Source: Celoporthe dispersa (taxonomy: Eukaryota > Ascomycota > Sordariomycetes > Diaporthales > Cryphonectriaceae). Taken from it: a DNA stretch of 64,000 nucleotides. Of this stretch, positions 48,000 to 59,713 are shown one piece after another; position 1 is the stretch's first letter, and each line of letters opens with the position of its first letter. The stretch covers positions 930,001-994,000 of the forward strand of contig WAID01000012.1 of assembly GCA_016584495.1 (NCBI GenBank). The letters run 5' to 3'. Under the pieces are notes generated by a model. The model did no database searches and was not told where the DNA came from. It saw only the letters and a program-made list of their open reading frames with translations. The position numbers were made by a program, and so were the translations under genes.

Positions 48000-49974
48000 A
48001 TGGACCCCCTCGGAGAATCCCCCCTGGGCAGATGCGCCCGCACAACAACCCTCCTCAGAGCCCTCTGCAGGTGCTGACGATGCGGTCAGCAAGGCCTCGG
48101 ATGCAGTGCCCACCGCCTCTCCTGGCGCTAGCAACTCCGGCGGTCCTCGCCCCTCACGCCTGACACCCCGCCGCCTCGTCGCGCAGCCGACCAAGCTCCA
48201 GGCCGTGGACGACGACGACCCCCTGGGACCCCTCGGCGGGGCAACAGCTACTGCCGCCGCCCACGATGCGCCGCCCATGCCTCCCCAGAAAGAACCCGGC
48301 TCATCCGCGGCTCCGGCGGCCATGGCGTCCACGCTCCCAGTGCGCACGACCATGGGCAGCGGCGGGCAGCCGAGAAAGGTTACCGACCCGCACCGCCTCA
48401 TGGATGACGAGGAGGATGATGACGATAGGATAGGTGGCCGTGCACCCCCGCCAGTACAGGCTGCGCAGCCTGTGGTACGGGGCATGGGGCCGCCGAGTGT
48501 CAGTGTCGAGCAAGCCGCCAAGCCGAGCTTTACGATCACGGTGGGAGACCCACACAAGGTCGGGGATCTGACGAGTAGTCACATTGTCTACTCTGTGCGG
48601 ACGAAGGTATGTTTGGGCCAACCTCCCCGTTGTGGTAGAGAGGTGGTGGCTGGGGGGGAAGGGGAGGAAGGAGAAAAAAGAGAAAGAGAGCTGACTCTGG
48701 CTGGCCTCGTAGACCACGTCCAAGGCTTATAAGCAGTCCGAATTCGAGGTCAAGAGGAGATACCGCGACTTCCTATGGCTTTACAACACCCTCCATGCCA
48801 ACAACCCCGGAGTTGTTGTCCCGCCTCCTCCCGAGAAGCAGGCTGTTGGTCGATTCGAGAGTAACTTTGTCGAGTCGCGACGGGCTGCGCTCGAGAAGAT
48901 GCTGAACAAGACGGCTGCACACCCCACGCTGCAGCATGATGCTGATCTGAAGCTGTTCTTGGAGAGCGAGTCGTTTAGTGTGGATGTCAAGCACAAGGAG
49001 AGAAGGGAGCCGAACCTGGGCGAGAGCAAGGGCATGTTCAGCAGCCTGGGTCTGGGAGGCTCGAGTAGCAAGTTTGTCGAGCAGGACGACGTGAGTGTGA
49101 ACAACCAATGCCCTCAGCCTCGCTTTTCAACAAAATACTGACCAAATACAGTGGTTCCACGACCGTCGCGTCTACCTGGATGCACTCGAGACGCAGCTCA
49201 AGGGCTTGCTGAAGGCCATGGACACCATGGTTGCGCAGCGCAAGCAGATGGCGGAGGCGGCGGGCGACTTCTCCGCCTCGCTCCATGCTCTCTCCACAGT
49301 CGAGCTCTCACCAACCCTGTCCGGACCGCTGGAGGCGCTGTCAGACCTACAGATCACCATTAGAGATGTGTATGATCGCCAGGCACAACAGGACGTCCTC
49401 ACCTTCGGTATCACCATCGAGGAATACATCCGGCTCATCGGCAGCGTGAAGCAGGCATTTGGGCAACGACAAAAGGCTTTCTACGCATGGCACGCCGCGG
49501 AGTCTGAGCTGCAGAAGCGGAAGGCGAACCAGGATAAGCTGCTCCGGCAGGGTAGGTCTCAGCAGGACCGCCTGAACCAGGTCAGCGCCGAGGTGGGCGA
49601 CGCCGAGAGGAAGGTCCACCAGGCACATCTGCTGTTCGAAGACATGGGGAGGTTGCTGAGACAAGAGCTGGACCGGTTCGAGAGGGAGAAGGTGGAGGAC
49701 TTCAAGGCGGGGGTGGAAACATTCCTCGAGAGCTCTGTCGAGGCACAGAAGGAGGTGAGTATCCCGAGGACATTGCAGGTGGCCACACGTTGCTAACACC
49801 GCCCATCTTTAGCTCATCGAGAAGTGGGAGACGTTCCTCGTGCAGCTCGACTCGGCAGAGGACGAGAACATATTCTACAAGCCGCCAGTCATCCAGCCAG
49901 CAGGCAACAACAAGTCGACTGGAGACACGGCGGTGGACCGGGCCCGGGCTCGCATCGACGAGGACTCTGACTAG
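48000..49974 (+). CDS. vps5: Retromer sorting nexin Vps5 (SNX1/2 type), one frame break
   Basis: A PX-BAR protein of the retromer coat that tubulates endosomes and returns cargo to the Golgi. Exons 48000-48606, 48713-49090, 49152-49754 and 49813-49974, about 582 residues. It starts MDPLGESP; at a C6 run (48019-48024) one C too many sends the frame to an early stop, while the next frame continues WADAPAQQPSSEPSAGADDA and RRLVAQPTKLQAVDDDDPLG. The PX domain (about 165-295) contains FTITVGDPHKVGDLTSSHIV, SEFEVKRRYRDFLWLYNTL and PPPPEKQAVGRFESNFVESR. The BAR domain runs from WFHDRRVYLDALETQLKG through the helices rich in Gln, Lys and Glu to LIEKWETFLVQLD. Introns are phase 0 throughout. Confidence 0.92.
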
Positions 49975-50395
49975 AGTTCTGGGGTGCGTCGAGACAGCTT
50001 CAATGGCTACAATGACCGGGGACTGGCTCGGAATGGGCCACTGGGGATGAATCTGCCATGGCATGATCGTCGCTGAAGGTGGTCCAACCGGCATCCTGGG
50101 CCATCATCCATACCCTTGGAGATCAAGATACGGGGCGCGCAAAGTCGGGGCATGCTCTAGGCGTTGCCCTAGGTGTTATAGTCTTGTTTCCCTGAGGGCG
50201 TCTTGTTGTACATAGGTCGATCGCTCTGCATTACCTCTTTTTTCCCCTCACACTTTTTATACCTCAATGCAAGCAGAGCCTTACACACAAAGGGCCCCAA
50301 TTCATCATCGTGATCCTTGAACCCCAACCTGATCCGGCTACTCCGCAACCTTGCCGCCCATATGATATAATCAATACTCTCATCCTACCCACAGC
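49975..50395. other. Convergent intergenic region (vps5 / bL31m)
   Basis: 421 bp of 3' flanking DNA. No gene is seen. Confidence 0.6.
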
Positions 50396-51094
50396 TTATT
50401 TCTTCTTGCCCTTCTTCGAGGCAACCTTTCCAGCAACCTGCCCACCCTTCAGGTTCGGCTGGTCCCGCACATACGCCCTCATCAAGCTCTCAAAACTGTC
50501 CTCCTCGCTGACAGCTGGGGCGGCCTCCTCCACGACCTCTGGCTCTACCGCCGCCTTCTTTGCAGCCTTGGCCGCCCTAGCCGCCTCAGCAGCCCTCGCC
50601 TTCTTACCCTTCTTCACCCCGTCATCACTCTTCTCCGCCGCCGCCTCGGCGGCCGACCTCGTCTCGGAACCAGCAGCAGGGGCACCCGCGAGCTCGTACC
50701 CACTGCCGAAGCGCTGCCTGAAGCTGGCGAGCTTGCCGGCCTCGTCGACCTCGACGTTCTGCAGGCTGACCTCGCTGGGCTGCCAGGTCAGGTGGTTGCG
50801 TGTGTCCTTGGTGGAGCGGTAGACAGGGAGCGGGGAGGTCGAGCGGGTCGTGTAGGTCGAGCCGTCGGAGAGCTGGACGATCTGGGTCCAGGTGAAGGGG
50901 CGCTTGGGCCTGGTCACCTCGGTCGCGTGGCGGACTTGTTGGGTTATTGTCGCTGGGCAGATGTGCCTTGGGGTGGTGTTTGTGGTGGGCCTGGCACAGG
51001 CTGTGAGGAGGGTGGAGGATGTGCCGGAGGAGGAGGAGGAGGAGGAGGAGGATGGTAGACTCCTTGGGAGGAGGGACGTTGGGAGTCTGGCCAT
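50396..51094 (-). CDS. mrpl36: Mitochondrial large-subunit ribosomal protein bL31m (MRPL36)
   Basis: A protein of the 54S mitoribosomal subunit. A single exon encodes 232 residues from the ATG at 51094; the frame is open further upstream, but this ATG opens a typical presequence (MARLPTSLLPRSLP, Ser-rich, no acid residues). The mature core is RHATEVTRPKRPFTWTQIVQ, LSDGSTYTTRSTSPLPVYRS and TKDTRNHLTWQPSEVSLQNV, characteristic of the fungal bL31m family, then DEAGKLASFRQRFG. The C-terminal 90 residues form an Ala/Lys/Glu extension ending KKGKKK, longer than the core family. The frame is intact. Divergent from the flavin-reductase-like gene. Confidence 0.92.
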   Translation of the reverse strand: MARLPTSLLPRSLPSSSSSSSSSGTSSTLLTACARPTTNTTPRHICPATITQQVRHATEVTRPKRPFTWTQIVQLSDGSTYTTRSTSPLPVYRSTKDTRNHLTWQPSEVSLQNVEVDEAGKLASFRQRFGSGYELAGAPAAGSETRSAAEAAAEKSDDGVKKGKKARAAEAARAAKAAKKAAVEPEVVEEAAPAVSEEDSFESLMRAYVRDQPNLKGGQVAGKVASKKGKKK

Positions 51095-51522
51095 CTTGGG
51101 GATTTGTGTAGTCTGGGCGTCGGGACCAGGGGACAGACGGGGGCTTCTGTTGCTTTTCGTAGATGCTGAGGGTGGCGCTTCTCTGAGGGACAAAGGTCGC
51201 TTGCGGTAGTGGTGATCCTTTTTACTTCTTCTTCCTTCTTGTCTTCTTCTTCTTCTCTGTGTTCGTTGTACATCAGAGGGGTGCACGAGGTTTAGGTGTT
51301 GAGTCGCGCAAGGTGGAAATTTGAGGTTGTCTTATCGCTTATCGTAAGTAGCTACTTTCTACGTTCTGCTGTAAAGCATGCTACTTACTAGTACCGTATA
51401 TACCCATGTATCCCGGCCTTCGTCATACCTTCTTTTATTTTTCACCTTCCGTCCGCCCTGCACTCTCTTTGGACGCCCTTCTAGACCGCGACAGACACCA
51501 ATTCGATGTCCCATGGGCTGAG
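51095..51522. promoter_or_regulatory. Divergent promoter of bL31m and the flavin-reductase-like gene
   Basis: 428 bp. At 51314-51347 lie GGAAATTTGAGG and, 8 bp later, CTTATCGCTTATCG, a direct repeat of CTTATCG. The same AAATTTGAG and TTATCG elements occur in the rrp9/pre1 promoter. A CTT-rich tract (51222-51255) lies in the bL31m leader. Confidence 0.45.
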
Positions 51523-52515
51523 ATGAGGAGGGCATGCGTCTTGCGCCAATTGGGCAGAAGCGCATATCATTATACACAACAAATCTCCTCGCCAACATGG
51601 AGCACTTATGCCCTGGCGCGCTCCGGCCTCCTGCGCCGTGAGTTTATTGCTGCTGTCGCCGCCGGCGCCACCACCACGGTCGAACATGGCGGTCCACGTG
51701 AGTAATCATTATACTGTCTCATGTACATTATATCAACCGAGGCTGACCTATATATATGTACACAAAGGTCTTGCAGTAAGGTCTCTATCCAGCACGGCCG
51801 CCCTAAGAAGTCCAAAATGGAAACTCGCACCCCCAGAACAACCCTCGGTGCACCCCCACCCACATTCCCCCCACCGCCGCCGGCGCCACCACAATCACCC
51901 TCTCCGAGCAGCTCCGCGCCGTGATGCGGCTCCTCCCGCACCCCGTCGTGGTGTGCACAGCCGCGTCGTCATCGCCGTCCTCCTCCGGGCCGAGGGGCAT
52001 GACCATGTCCTCCTTCACCTCGCTGTCGCTGCACCCCGCGCCGCTGGTGACGTTCAATATCGCCAGGCCGTCGCGGACGCTGGATGCCGTTGCGGAGAGC
52101 AGGTGGTTCAATATACATGTGCTGAGCGGGGACGTCGAGGGGGCGCGGGTGGCGGACTGGTTCCGGCGGGGGAATGCGTCGGACCTTGGGGTGTTTGAGG
52201 CTGAGAGGATGAGGGAGGGGTGTGGGTGTGAGGTGCTGAGCCGGGGTGGGCAAGAGCAGGGAGAAGGCGAGGAAGAAGGCACCGCTGCTTGGAGGGAAGG
52301 GCGTGCTCTACGCTCTGCGGTGCCGGTTGCTTGACGACGAGCCGCATAGCGGGCTGGTCGGGGTGCGGGACCATGTGGTCGTGCTGGCGGAGGTGGTTGA
52401 CATCGTGGAGGGGACGGGCAGAGATGCGGGACAAGAGGAGGAGGTGTTTGGGCTGGCTTATGCCGATAGACGGTATAGACAGGTTGGGGCCACGATGATC
52501 AATGAGGAAAAATAG
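51523..52515 (+). CDS. Flavin-reductase-like FMN-binding protein, probably mitochondrial; two frame breaks
   Basis: A split-barrel flavin reductase-domain protein; the substrate is not predictable. Exons 51523-51697 and 51768-52515, about 306 residues after correction. The N-terminus is presequence-like: MRRACVLRQLGRS, then after the intron LAVRSLSSTAALRSPKWK. The core has ITLSEQLRAVMRLLPHPVVV, PRGMTMSSFTSLSLHPAPLV and TFNIARPSRTLDAV, the usual flavin-binding start, and ends VFGLAYADRRYRQVG. An extra C in a C6 run (51867-51872) and an extra G in a G4 run (52243-52246) each shift the frame; removing one base at each gives a continuous protein whose length is in phase. The start codon choice is uncertain: the frame is open from 51406. 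Confidence 0.78.
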
Positions 52516-54114
52516 AACCGTCCGTCGGATGACATGATTGTTCATGGAAAGGGGATACAGCATGAGCGGGCGTTGAGACGGCGTTGGGCAGGAGGGGTTT
52601 ACTTTGGTAGAAGATCCTCAATATCTAGAACTCTTATTAAACATGCCAGCATCGAATAGAGACCTCACTCTTCACGCATATACGCACATACAAACGCTCT
52701 CTCTGTGTGTGTGCGTGCTACCACTTGTATGAATAGGCTCACGCCGTCCTGACGTAACGTCGGAACCCTGCACGCATACACACAGCGGCCATTCACCGCC
52801 GCCCGGTTTCCAAAGGACATGCAGCCGCAAAGTCAAGCCAAGCCAAGACCTCGGCCGCCTCTTGGTCGGGACGAACTTCGTTTCATCCCAAGAGAAGCTC
52901 GCGTGCGCGCCAAGACGTGTTACAAAAAGCTTAGTGCACAACCTTCTTCTACTTCTTCTGTCCCATCAGCCAGGCCCCGGGTTCGTCCTCTCTCTCTGGC
53001 TTGATAGAGCGAGTAGAAGCCGAGATTGACTAACTGTTACAAAGCAGGAAGAGAGTCTGTAGGTACGTGAGGGAGGAGAGGGAGGCAGGAGGAAGAACAA
53101 AGGCAATGATCTCATAGTTAAAGCTGACATGGTGGTGTCTGCCTGCGCGTGGATGGAATCGAGAGGGCGGGTGAGAGGGGGGTGCCGTATTTTGCGGCCT
53201 GGGTGGTTGGTATGTGAGATTGATGGTGGGTTGGGTTGGTAGACTTGGACCTGAAACAGGCCTGGGCGTGTCTGGGGAGGAACGCCAAAAGGAGCGCTCA
53301 AATACCACGCAACTGTCTGGGGAATGCACATGGCCCGTCGAAGCCGTCATAAGAGATTAAGAAATCTTAAAAAGAGAGAGAAAAATATAATAACAAGGAG
53401 CTCGAGAGAGAAAGCCAATAGGGATCAAGCAGCCAAAGCCAACCTCAGTCTTTGTTTAGTGACTCTTGTCCCAGGCGCCGTGTCGAGGCCTGCCAATGCA
53501 GGGACCAAGCAAATAGAAACCAACGCGATCGGCACAACGTAGAGTGTGGCCACTGAACCAAGACACACACAAGACACATAATATGCATGTAAATGCCAGG
53601 GATTAGCCGAAATCCAATGAGACCTTTTGTTGTCAACAAGGGAAGAAGAAGCTGCAAACTCTTCTTCTCTTTGCTTCTCCTCCGCTTCGAGAGGACACGC
53701 TGAAACAAACCCGGCCAACCAGGCGTGCCAGGCTGCAGTCATGAAGTGGCAGAAAGTTGTTGTTCAAAAAGAGGGTAAGGGCGGCTGAGAGTTTTAGAAC
53801 CCTTGCCTCCGCCCAGAGCGCGCCGCGCCCTAACTAGCAAGAGAAAGAAGGGGGAGGGGAAAAAGGAAGGCCACCGGCCCGCCGGCGTCCTTTGTTCTGC
53901 GTTCTCGGAAGTTCAGGGGGGGTGGTCAGGGTGTTAAGGTGCGGCGCAGGCGTTGCAGGGCTTCTGGAGCTCACCCTAGAAACTTCCTTTCCCAAGGTTG
54001 ATCGGTGGCCCCGAACCGCAAGGCCGAGAAGGGGAGAGCCGCAATTGGTAAGTAAAAGACGGCCAGCGCCACTCAGCCAGCGGTGACGAGCTCTATTTGT
54101 AAGCAGGGGGAGGT

Positions 54115-54132
54115 GAGAGAGAGAGAGAGAGA
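54115..54132. repeat. (GA)9 microsatellite
   Basis: A perfect dinucleotide run in the gene-free region. Confidence 0.9.
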
Positions 54133-55261
54133 CAAGTGATGAGTGAGTGAGAGAGATGTAACAAACCGGCGCTGGTGAACCTCGGAATGCGTTCTCGGAA
54201 GGGCCATGGCATGGCAGGCATTGATTGCATGCAGTATCGCCCTCGTGATAGAAATTAAGTCGTCAGGCTAGTGCAGCACGTCGCCGTCGTCCTCTCTTCC
54301 TGTTGGAGCGTGGGAGGTGGGGAGGAGGGGGGGACGACGTCCTGCCCTCCGGCTTCATTGGCTCGACGGCCCCGGTGGCCAGGGAGGAGGAGAAGTAACG
54401 AACGTTGGTACTAATGCTGTGGTAGTATGCAGGACTCGGCATGGCGCGCTCAATTGGTGAACCACGGTGATTTGGTAGACGATCTTGGCGAGACAGCCCG
54501 CACGAGGAAACCTCGCATGAAAACCTACCGAGGGTGACACACAGACGATGATACTCTAGAGTGGCGACGAATCTCTTCTTCCTTCTTTCTTCTGTATTGT
54601 GTTTTTTTTACTCAAGTCACCGTTGCTTTTCTTAATCCTCTTTTTTTTTTAATATTATAAATCGTGTCTCTTAGCTGAGCAGAGCAGCTATCCCCTGTGT
54701 GATATTAGGTCAGAATTAACCCCCCCCCCCTCTTCTTCTTCCGCCCACCCACGAGGTCGTCATGTGGCAGACGATCCACAGCTCTTCGGGTCACCCAGGT
54801 TCACCGCAAGGATGCATTGACGCAGTTGGGTGTGTGCCGGATCGGCGGAACACTTGATAATAAATAGTCTACTAAACAGGGTGCAGACGGTGGGGATGCC
54901 CCCTCTCAACACGATACTATTAATGTACATAGTATTAAGTAATTAAGCAGATGGCATGCAACTCGAGTATCCGATAACATCGTCGTCGACGTCGTCGTCG
55001 AAGGTGGCGTGAGGGGCGATGGGAACACGGCAGGACACATTAGCAGAACTGTGTGCCCTTGCCATGCACGTTTGGAACGGCTGCAGATATTGCCGGCCAC
55101 TACCATCCACCACCATCGATCCACGTCCGTTGGGGGCCCTTTTTTTCCTTATTGTGTGTGATCGAGATGCAGGGTGTGAGCTCCGAGGGGGGAGCGGGGG
55201 CAATCCGATCTGGACAGCTTCGTATATACCCCAGCAGCTACGTGCTCGGGCCCAACCTATC

Positions 55262-55307
55262 CTCACCCACTCACCCACTCACTCACACACTCACACACAC
55301 ACACAGA
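55262..55307. repeat. CACTCA/CA-rich imperfect repeat
   Basis: Alternating CTCACCCA, CTCACTCA and CACACA units; imperfect microsatellite. Confidence 0.8.
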
Positions 55308-57374
55308 GGATCACTATTATTACACAGGGAGAGATGGTGAGAGGGGAAAACATAATCACGTCGTAGCAGGGCCCCAGACAATCTCTTGGACCCCCGCCCC
55401 GTGATTCCGCCAGTCAGCGGGAGCACGACCAAATAGGAAAAGACGTTTCAAATCTCTCTACTATATGTGCCACGTCCCTCCCTCCCTTGGCCTGCTCGTC
55501 TCCTTTTTTTTTTTCTCATTCTTTATTCTTTTTCTTACTCTTGTAGACAGGAAGAGACCAGCTAGCAAGCGAGGTCTTTTCCTTTCCTTTCTTTTTTTTT
55601 TTTTCGCCTCCGAGGGAGAATGTGGGAAGGGTTGTGTTATCTGGCATCGTAGCAACTGGCGGGAGAAAGAGTAAATCAGCGGCCAGTGGCGGGAAGGAAT
55701 GCAGATTTGTCTCTTGATGGCATGCTTTTTCGGGTCGAGCGAGCTTAGGAAACCTGGGTGCTTGGCAACATTTGTTCGTTCCATCCAGTCAACCAGTCTA
55801 GACCCCCCGGTCGTGTCGATCACCCAAACACGGACGAGTGGTGGCAGTCGAGACCCTCAGCCGGGCTCCACCGCATTGAGCCTTTCTGACATTGCAATTG
55901 AAAGGACATTGCCGCGCTCAGTCACTCGATCGATCAATCAATCAGTCACGCAATCACGAGGGCTGCGCGGTATCGCTGGTGACGGCGACGTGAATAAATA
56001 TACATGGGATTACGAAATTTGGAAACATTGAATCTTACCCTCATCCCCTTCATGTTCCCATCGTACCGACAAGGGACGACACGCCCAGACTCGACGTACA
56101 TACTAGTATGATACCATAGTACTATGTATGTCAGTATGCATGCAGGTCTGCCGTCGGGTCTCGGGGGTGGGTGGGTGAGCTGTGAGAGCTGTTGGCTGCT
56201 CGCTGCTCGCTGCTCGCTAGGGGGGGAAGAGAAGAAAGAAGCAGCCAAAATCTGATACACTGGCTGCATATCTGTCGGCTCCACCACTTGGGCAATATCC
56301 TCACCACCGTTGGCGCCCAACAAGGACCAGACGACATCGCAGAGACCGAGATCTGAACATAGTCCTGTCTTGCTCTTTGCGGTGAGGACCTGATGGTTTT
56401 TCTTTTGGGGGGGGGGGGTTTGGCCTTTTTTTTTTTGATAAGACACCTCAGCTGGTGGTCCGCGCTTGAACTGGCAATTTTGAATGGGCCGCCCAGAGAC
56501 AGCAAGCAGGGTGGCACTGGTGGGTCCAAGACGACCCAGGACCTTGGGGGAGGATGGGGAGCGGACGGGGGCCGGCCTTTTGGAGGGGGGGAACAACCCA
56601 GCACCCAGCCTGGCCCCCCTAGCAGGAGGGACAGCCGTTTGCTCACCACATAGTACTGTTAGATATCGCTAGCGGCCGTGCGGCGCTGTAGCAGTACAGG
56701 CTCCAGCACGCTGGCACGCTGACAGCAGCGGGTGCCTGCTATGCCTGCCAGGCCTTGCTCTCCAACGGGTGATTCCCCAGTCTCACCAGCTCAATCCCTC
56801 GCCTGCGTCTCTCTTCAGACCATCAAAAACCCCCAGCCCAGTACTTCTTCCCCTACCACCCACCACCCGCCATCCACATCCACCCTCGCCATCCCCGGGC
56901 ACGATTTTTTTTCCTTCCCTCCCCCCTCGCCTTCTCTCTCCCCTACTTTCCGAGGGAGCTGAATCACTTCCTTCATTGCCAGTCTCATCTGTGCATCCAG
57001 ATCTGTTCTGCATCCAAGTCTCCCACCCCCTAGGAATTCCCTCTGCCGACCCGTCGCCACTCGTTGCCCTGGGCCACCGCGAATGAGTCGAGTTCGAGAC
57101 CGAGCGGCATCGAGGGCGAAGCTGTTCGATCTGCAGAAATAGGCGACGAGGCATTTGATGGCCTGAAGTTGTTTGACAATACCTTCTTCGTACAATTCTA
57201 CTTTCCACTTCGTTTTTCCTGTCTTCCCTATCATATGCCAGACAGCCACAGCGACAAACATACCTCTCCTCTCTGTGTTGCCCTCTCCTCACCTCCCTAT
57301 CCTGGTCAAGCGGTTCTCTGAAACCTGACGCCGCTCCGCCAACAATCTCGAGACGATCCTCGATCCGACTTCCT

Positions 57375-57400
57375 ACACACACACACACACACACACACAC
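57375..57400. repeat. (AC)13 microsatellite
   Basis: A perfect AC run about 420 bp upstream of the mub1 start, likely in its leader or promoter. Confidence 0.9.
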
Positions 57401-57817
57401 ATACTGCCTTTCTTCTCGACATTTACGACCATCAAATCGATCCCTACAGTCATTTCTCCCTCGAAATCATCATCACATACCATCCTCGACGAAGAGTCCC
57501 CTCCCCTCTCGAGACGGAACCTGTTCCACGATCCATCATCTCCACCCGATCCCGTGTCAGCTGGTGTGCGAGCATTAAAAGGGGGGCTAGGTGTGCTGCA
57601 TACAGCCATCATATCCGCCTTCAGTCTCGACCTCATCGCATACCAAACGTCAATTTGCCCATCCGGACGCGTCCGGACGTACGGTCTCATTTCAAAGGGG
57701 GCGGGCATTCCGACCCTGTCCAATACGGCATTTCCATCAGCTGCAAGCTTGCATCGGGAGGTCTTGTGTCCTCTGCATAATTGAGTTGAAACACACTGCG
57801 AACTCTGGCTGCCCACG

Positions 57818-59713
57818 ATGAGGGAAGTCAACTTCAGCATCCCCAACGTCAACAAGGCGTCGGTGGCCATCACCACCGCGCTCTACGACCGGCGGGCCCT
57901 CGACTGCACCTCGACCCTGCCTCTGATCAACTCCCTCAACCATCTCGCCTACCTCACCACCTCCTCTGCCCGCATCCGGGACATTCTGACCGTTGATGGA
58001 GGCATCGAGCGACTGGTCTGCATCCTGAAACAAGGAAGGAGTAAGGACATGATGGACATGTGGAAATGGAACTTGGCCTTCCAGTGTGTCGTCAACATAG
58101 GTGTCAGGGGCACCGAGGGTGTCCGGACTCGAGTCGTTGAGGCTGACATGGTTCCTGTCATCGCCACCATCCTCGACAACTACATCAAGGTCACGGACAA
58201 GCTGCGGGAAAAGGAAGAAAAGAAGAAGCAGCTGCGAGACCATCCACATCGGTCCAGGGGCCACGACCACACTGGTGTCTCCAAGTCGGGCAGCTTCTCA
58301 AACCGCGCAGGCCATTCAGACATCAATCACAGGCTCTTCAGGCGAGCAGCTCCTCCGCCGATCGAGGTTCCTATAGTCGAAGGGCCCCCAGCATCGCCCT
58401 TCACCGCCAGCGGTCCATCTACCGCGATGGAAGTCGGCCCACAATCTTCTGCCGCCTCGATGGCGACTCCTCAGCCCCCTGTCATCTCGCCTCCAGAACA
58501 CGCGACATCTTTTCACCTCCACCGACACCATCACCATCATCCCAGAGAACGGGATATCCGCAACTTTGCCGTCACCCCCCACCTCGTCAGCTCCTCCAGC
58601 CGCTGGCCCAGACGCCCGTCGCTATGGACTCAGATGGCTTCATCCGACCTGTACGGGATATTGATAGGCTAGCATCCATGGGGCCTTTTGGCCAACCTCA
58701 GCTGTCCTCCCAGCCGACATCCCCCACTACCCCTCTTCCTCTACCGCAGATTAGGTCTCCGACTGTTCGACCCTCCTCGGGCCTGGGACAGGCGTCGAGG
58801 CCTCGGAGGCGCCCGTCAATACGACAACAGCATTCCACTGCGGATTCGGACGACCTGAACGGTGACAGCATGCAGTCCGACGAGGCTCCCGAGGCTGACG
58901 TCTCAGGCCCTGCCGATATTCAGGAGGTCGGGATCCAGGACATCGCCATGGAGGAGGGTGACAGCATCATTACTGGCTCGCAGATTGACCTGGATGCATC
59001 CAACGACTCGGAACCCCAGGAGCCTGGGACGTTCAACATCACTCACCGCACGCCAATCGACGGAAGCATCATCAACCCTACCCCTGCAGTTGCCGCTGGC
59101 CCGCTCCTCGGTCTGTCACCTAACAGGCCGGCCATGGTCACTCCTCCACAGCCCACAATGCCCAGCGCCAGCGTCCCTCACTACCTCCTTGGCCGCCAGA
59201 TGGCCCCGAACCCTCAGATGCTTGCCGCCATGCCTCGCGAGGAGGATGTGCTCATGTCACTCCAACTTCTCGCCTACGTCTCGAAGTACTGCAACCTGCG
59301 CACCTACTTCCAGAAGAGCCACCTAGTACCAAGACTCAAGATTGGCAAGGAGATCTCGGCTCTGGACAGCGAGGACGCAGCCATGGACGTCGACGAAGAA
59401 GAGGAGTTTGAGGAGGAGTACCTCCTGCCCAACGACCTCAACATCTTCCCCCCTGGTTGAGAAGTTCACTGTCCGCTATCACAGTACGGACATGCAGTAC
59501 TGGGCCGGCGTCGTTATGAGGAACCTGTGCCGGAAAGATGATACGCGCGGCGGCATCCGTCAATGCGCATACTACCAATGTGGAAAATGGGAGGAGTACA
59601 CTAGACAGTTTGCAAAGTGCAGGAGATGTCGACGGACCAAGTACTGCAGCAAAGAGTGCCAGAAAAGTGCCTGGGCTTTCCACCGGCACTGGTGCGTCGC
59701 GGCGACGCAGTGA
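57818..59713 (+). CDS. mub1: MYND-finger protein of the Mub1/SamB family, two frame breaks
   Basis: A fungal regulator; Mub1 partners the E3 Ubr2 in degrading Rpn4 in yeast, and SamB affects hyphal morphogenesis in Aspergillus. A single exon, about 631 residues after correction. The armadillo-like N-terminus is MREVNFSIPNVNKASVAITT, then LINSLNHLAYLTTSSARIRD and WKWNLAFQCVVNIGVRGTEG. The central part is disordered and Pro/Ser/His-rich. The C-terminus has LQLLAYVSKYCNLRTYFQKS, WAGVVMRNLCRKDDTRGGIR and a MYND zinc finger (CAYYQCGKWEEYTRQFAKC, RRCRRTKYCSKECQ, HRHWC). At C6 58575-58580 one C is missing, and at C6 59448-59453 one C is extra; both restore continuity when corrected. Confidence 0.9.

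Larger units (their letters stand above)
52516..57817 (+). other. 5.3-kb region without a supportable gene upstream of mub1
   Basis: The longest gene-free stretch of the window. It contains many short T or C tracts (C10 54721-54730, T10 54643-54652), microsatellites and no frame longer than about 200 codons with protein-like composition on either strand. The last 1.1 kb (56700-57817) is pyrimidine-rich and probably promoter and 5' leader of mub1. A long leader, an unannotated RNA or a diverged gene are all possible. Confidence 0.5.

Noticed and set aside
16366..59713. Treating the frame-broken genes as pseudogenes
   Set aside because: The broken genes are conserved and several essential, single-copy in kind, with intact motifs on both sides; no clusters of stops or decay are seen.
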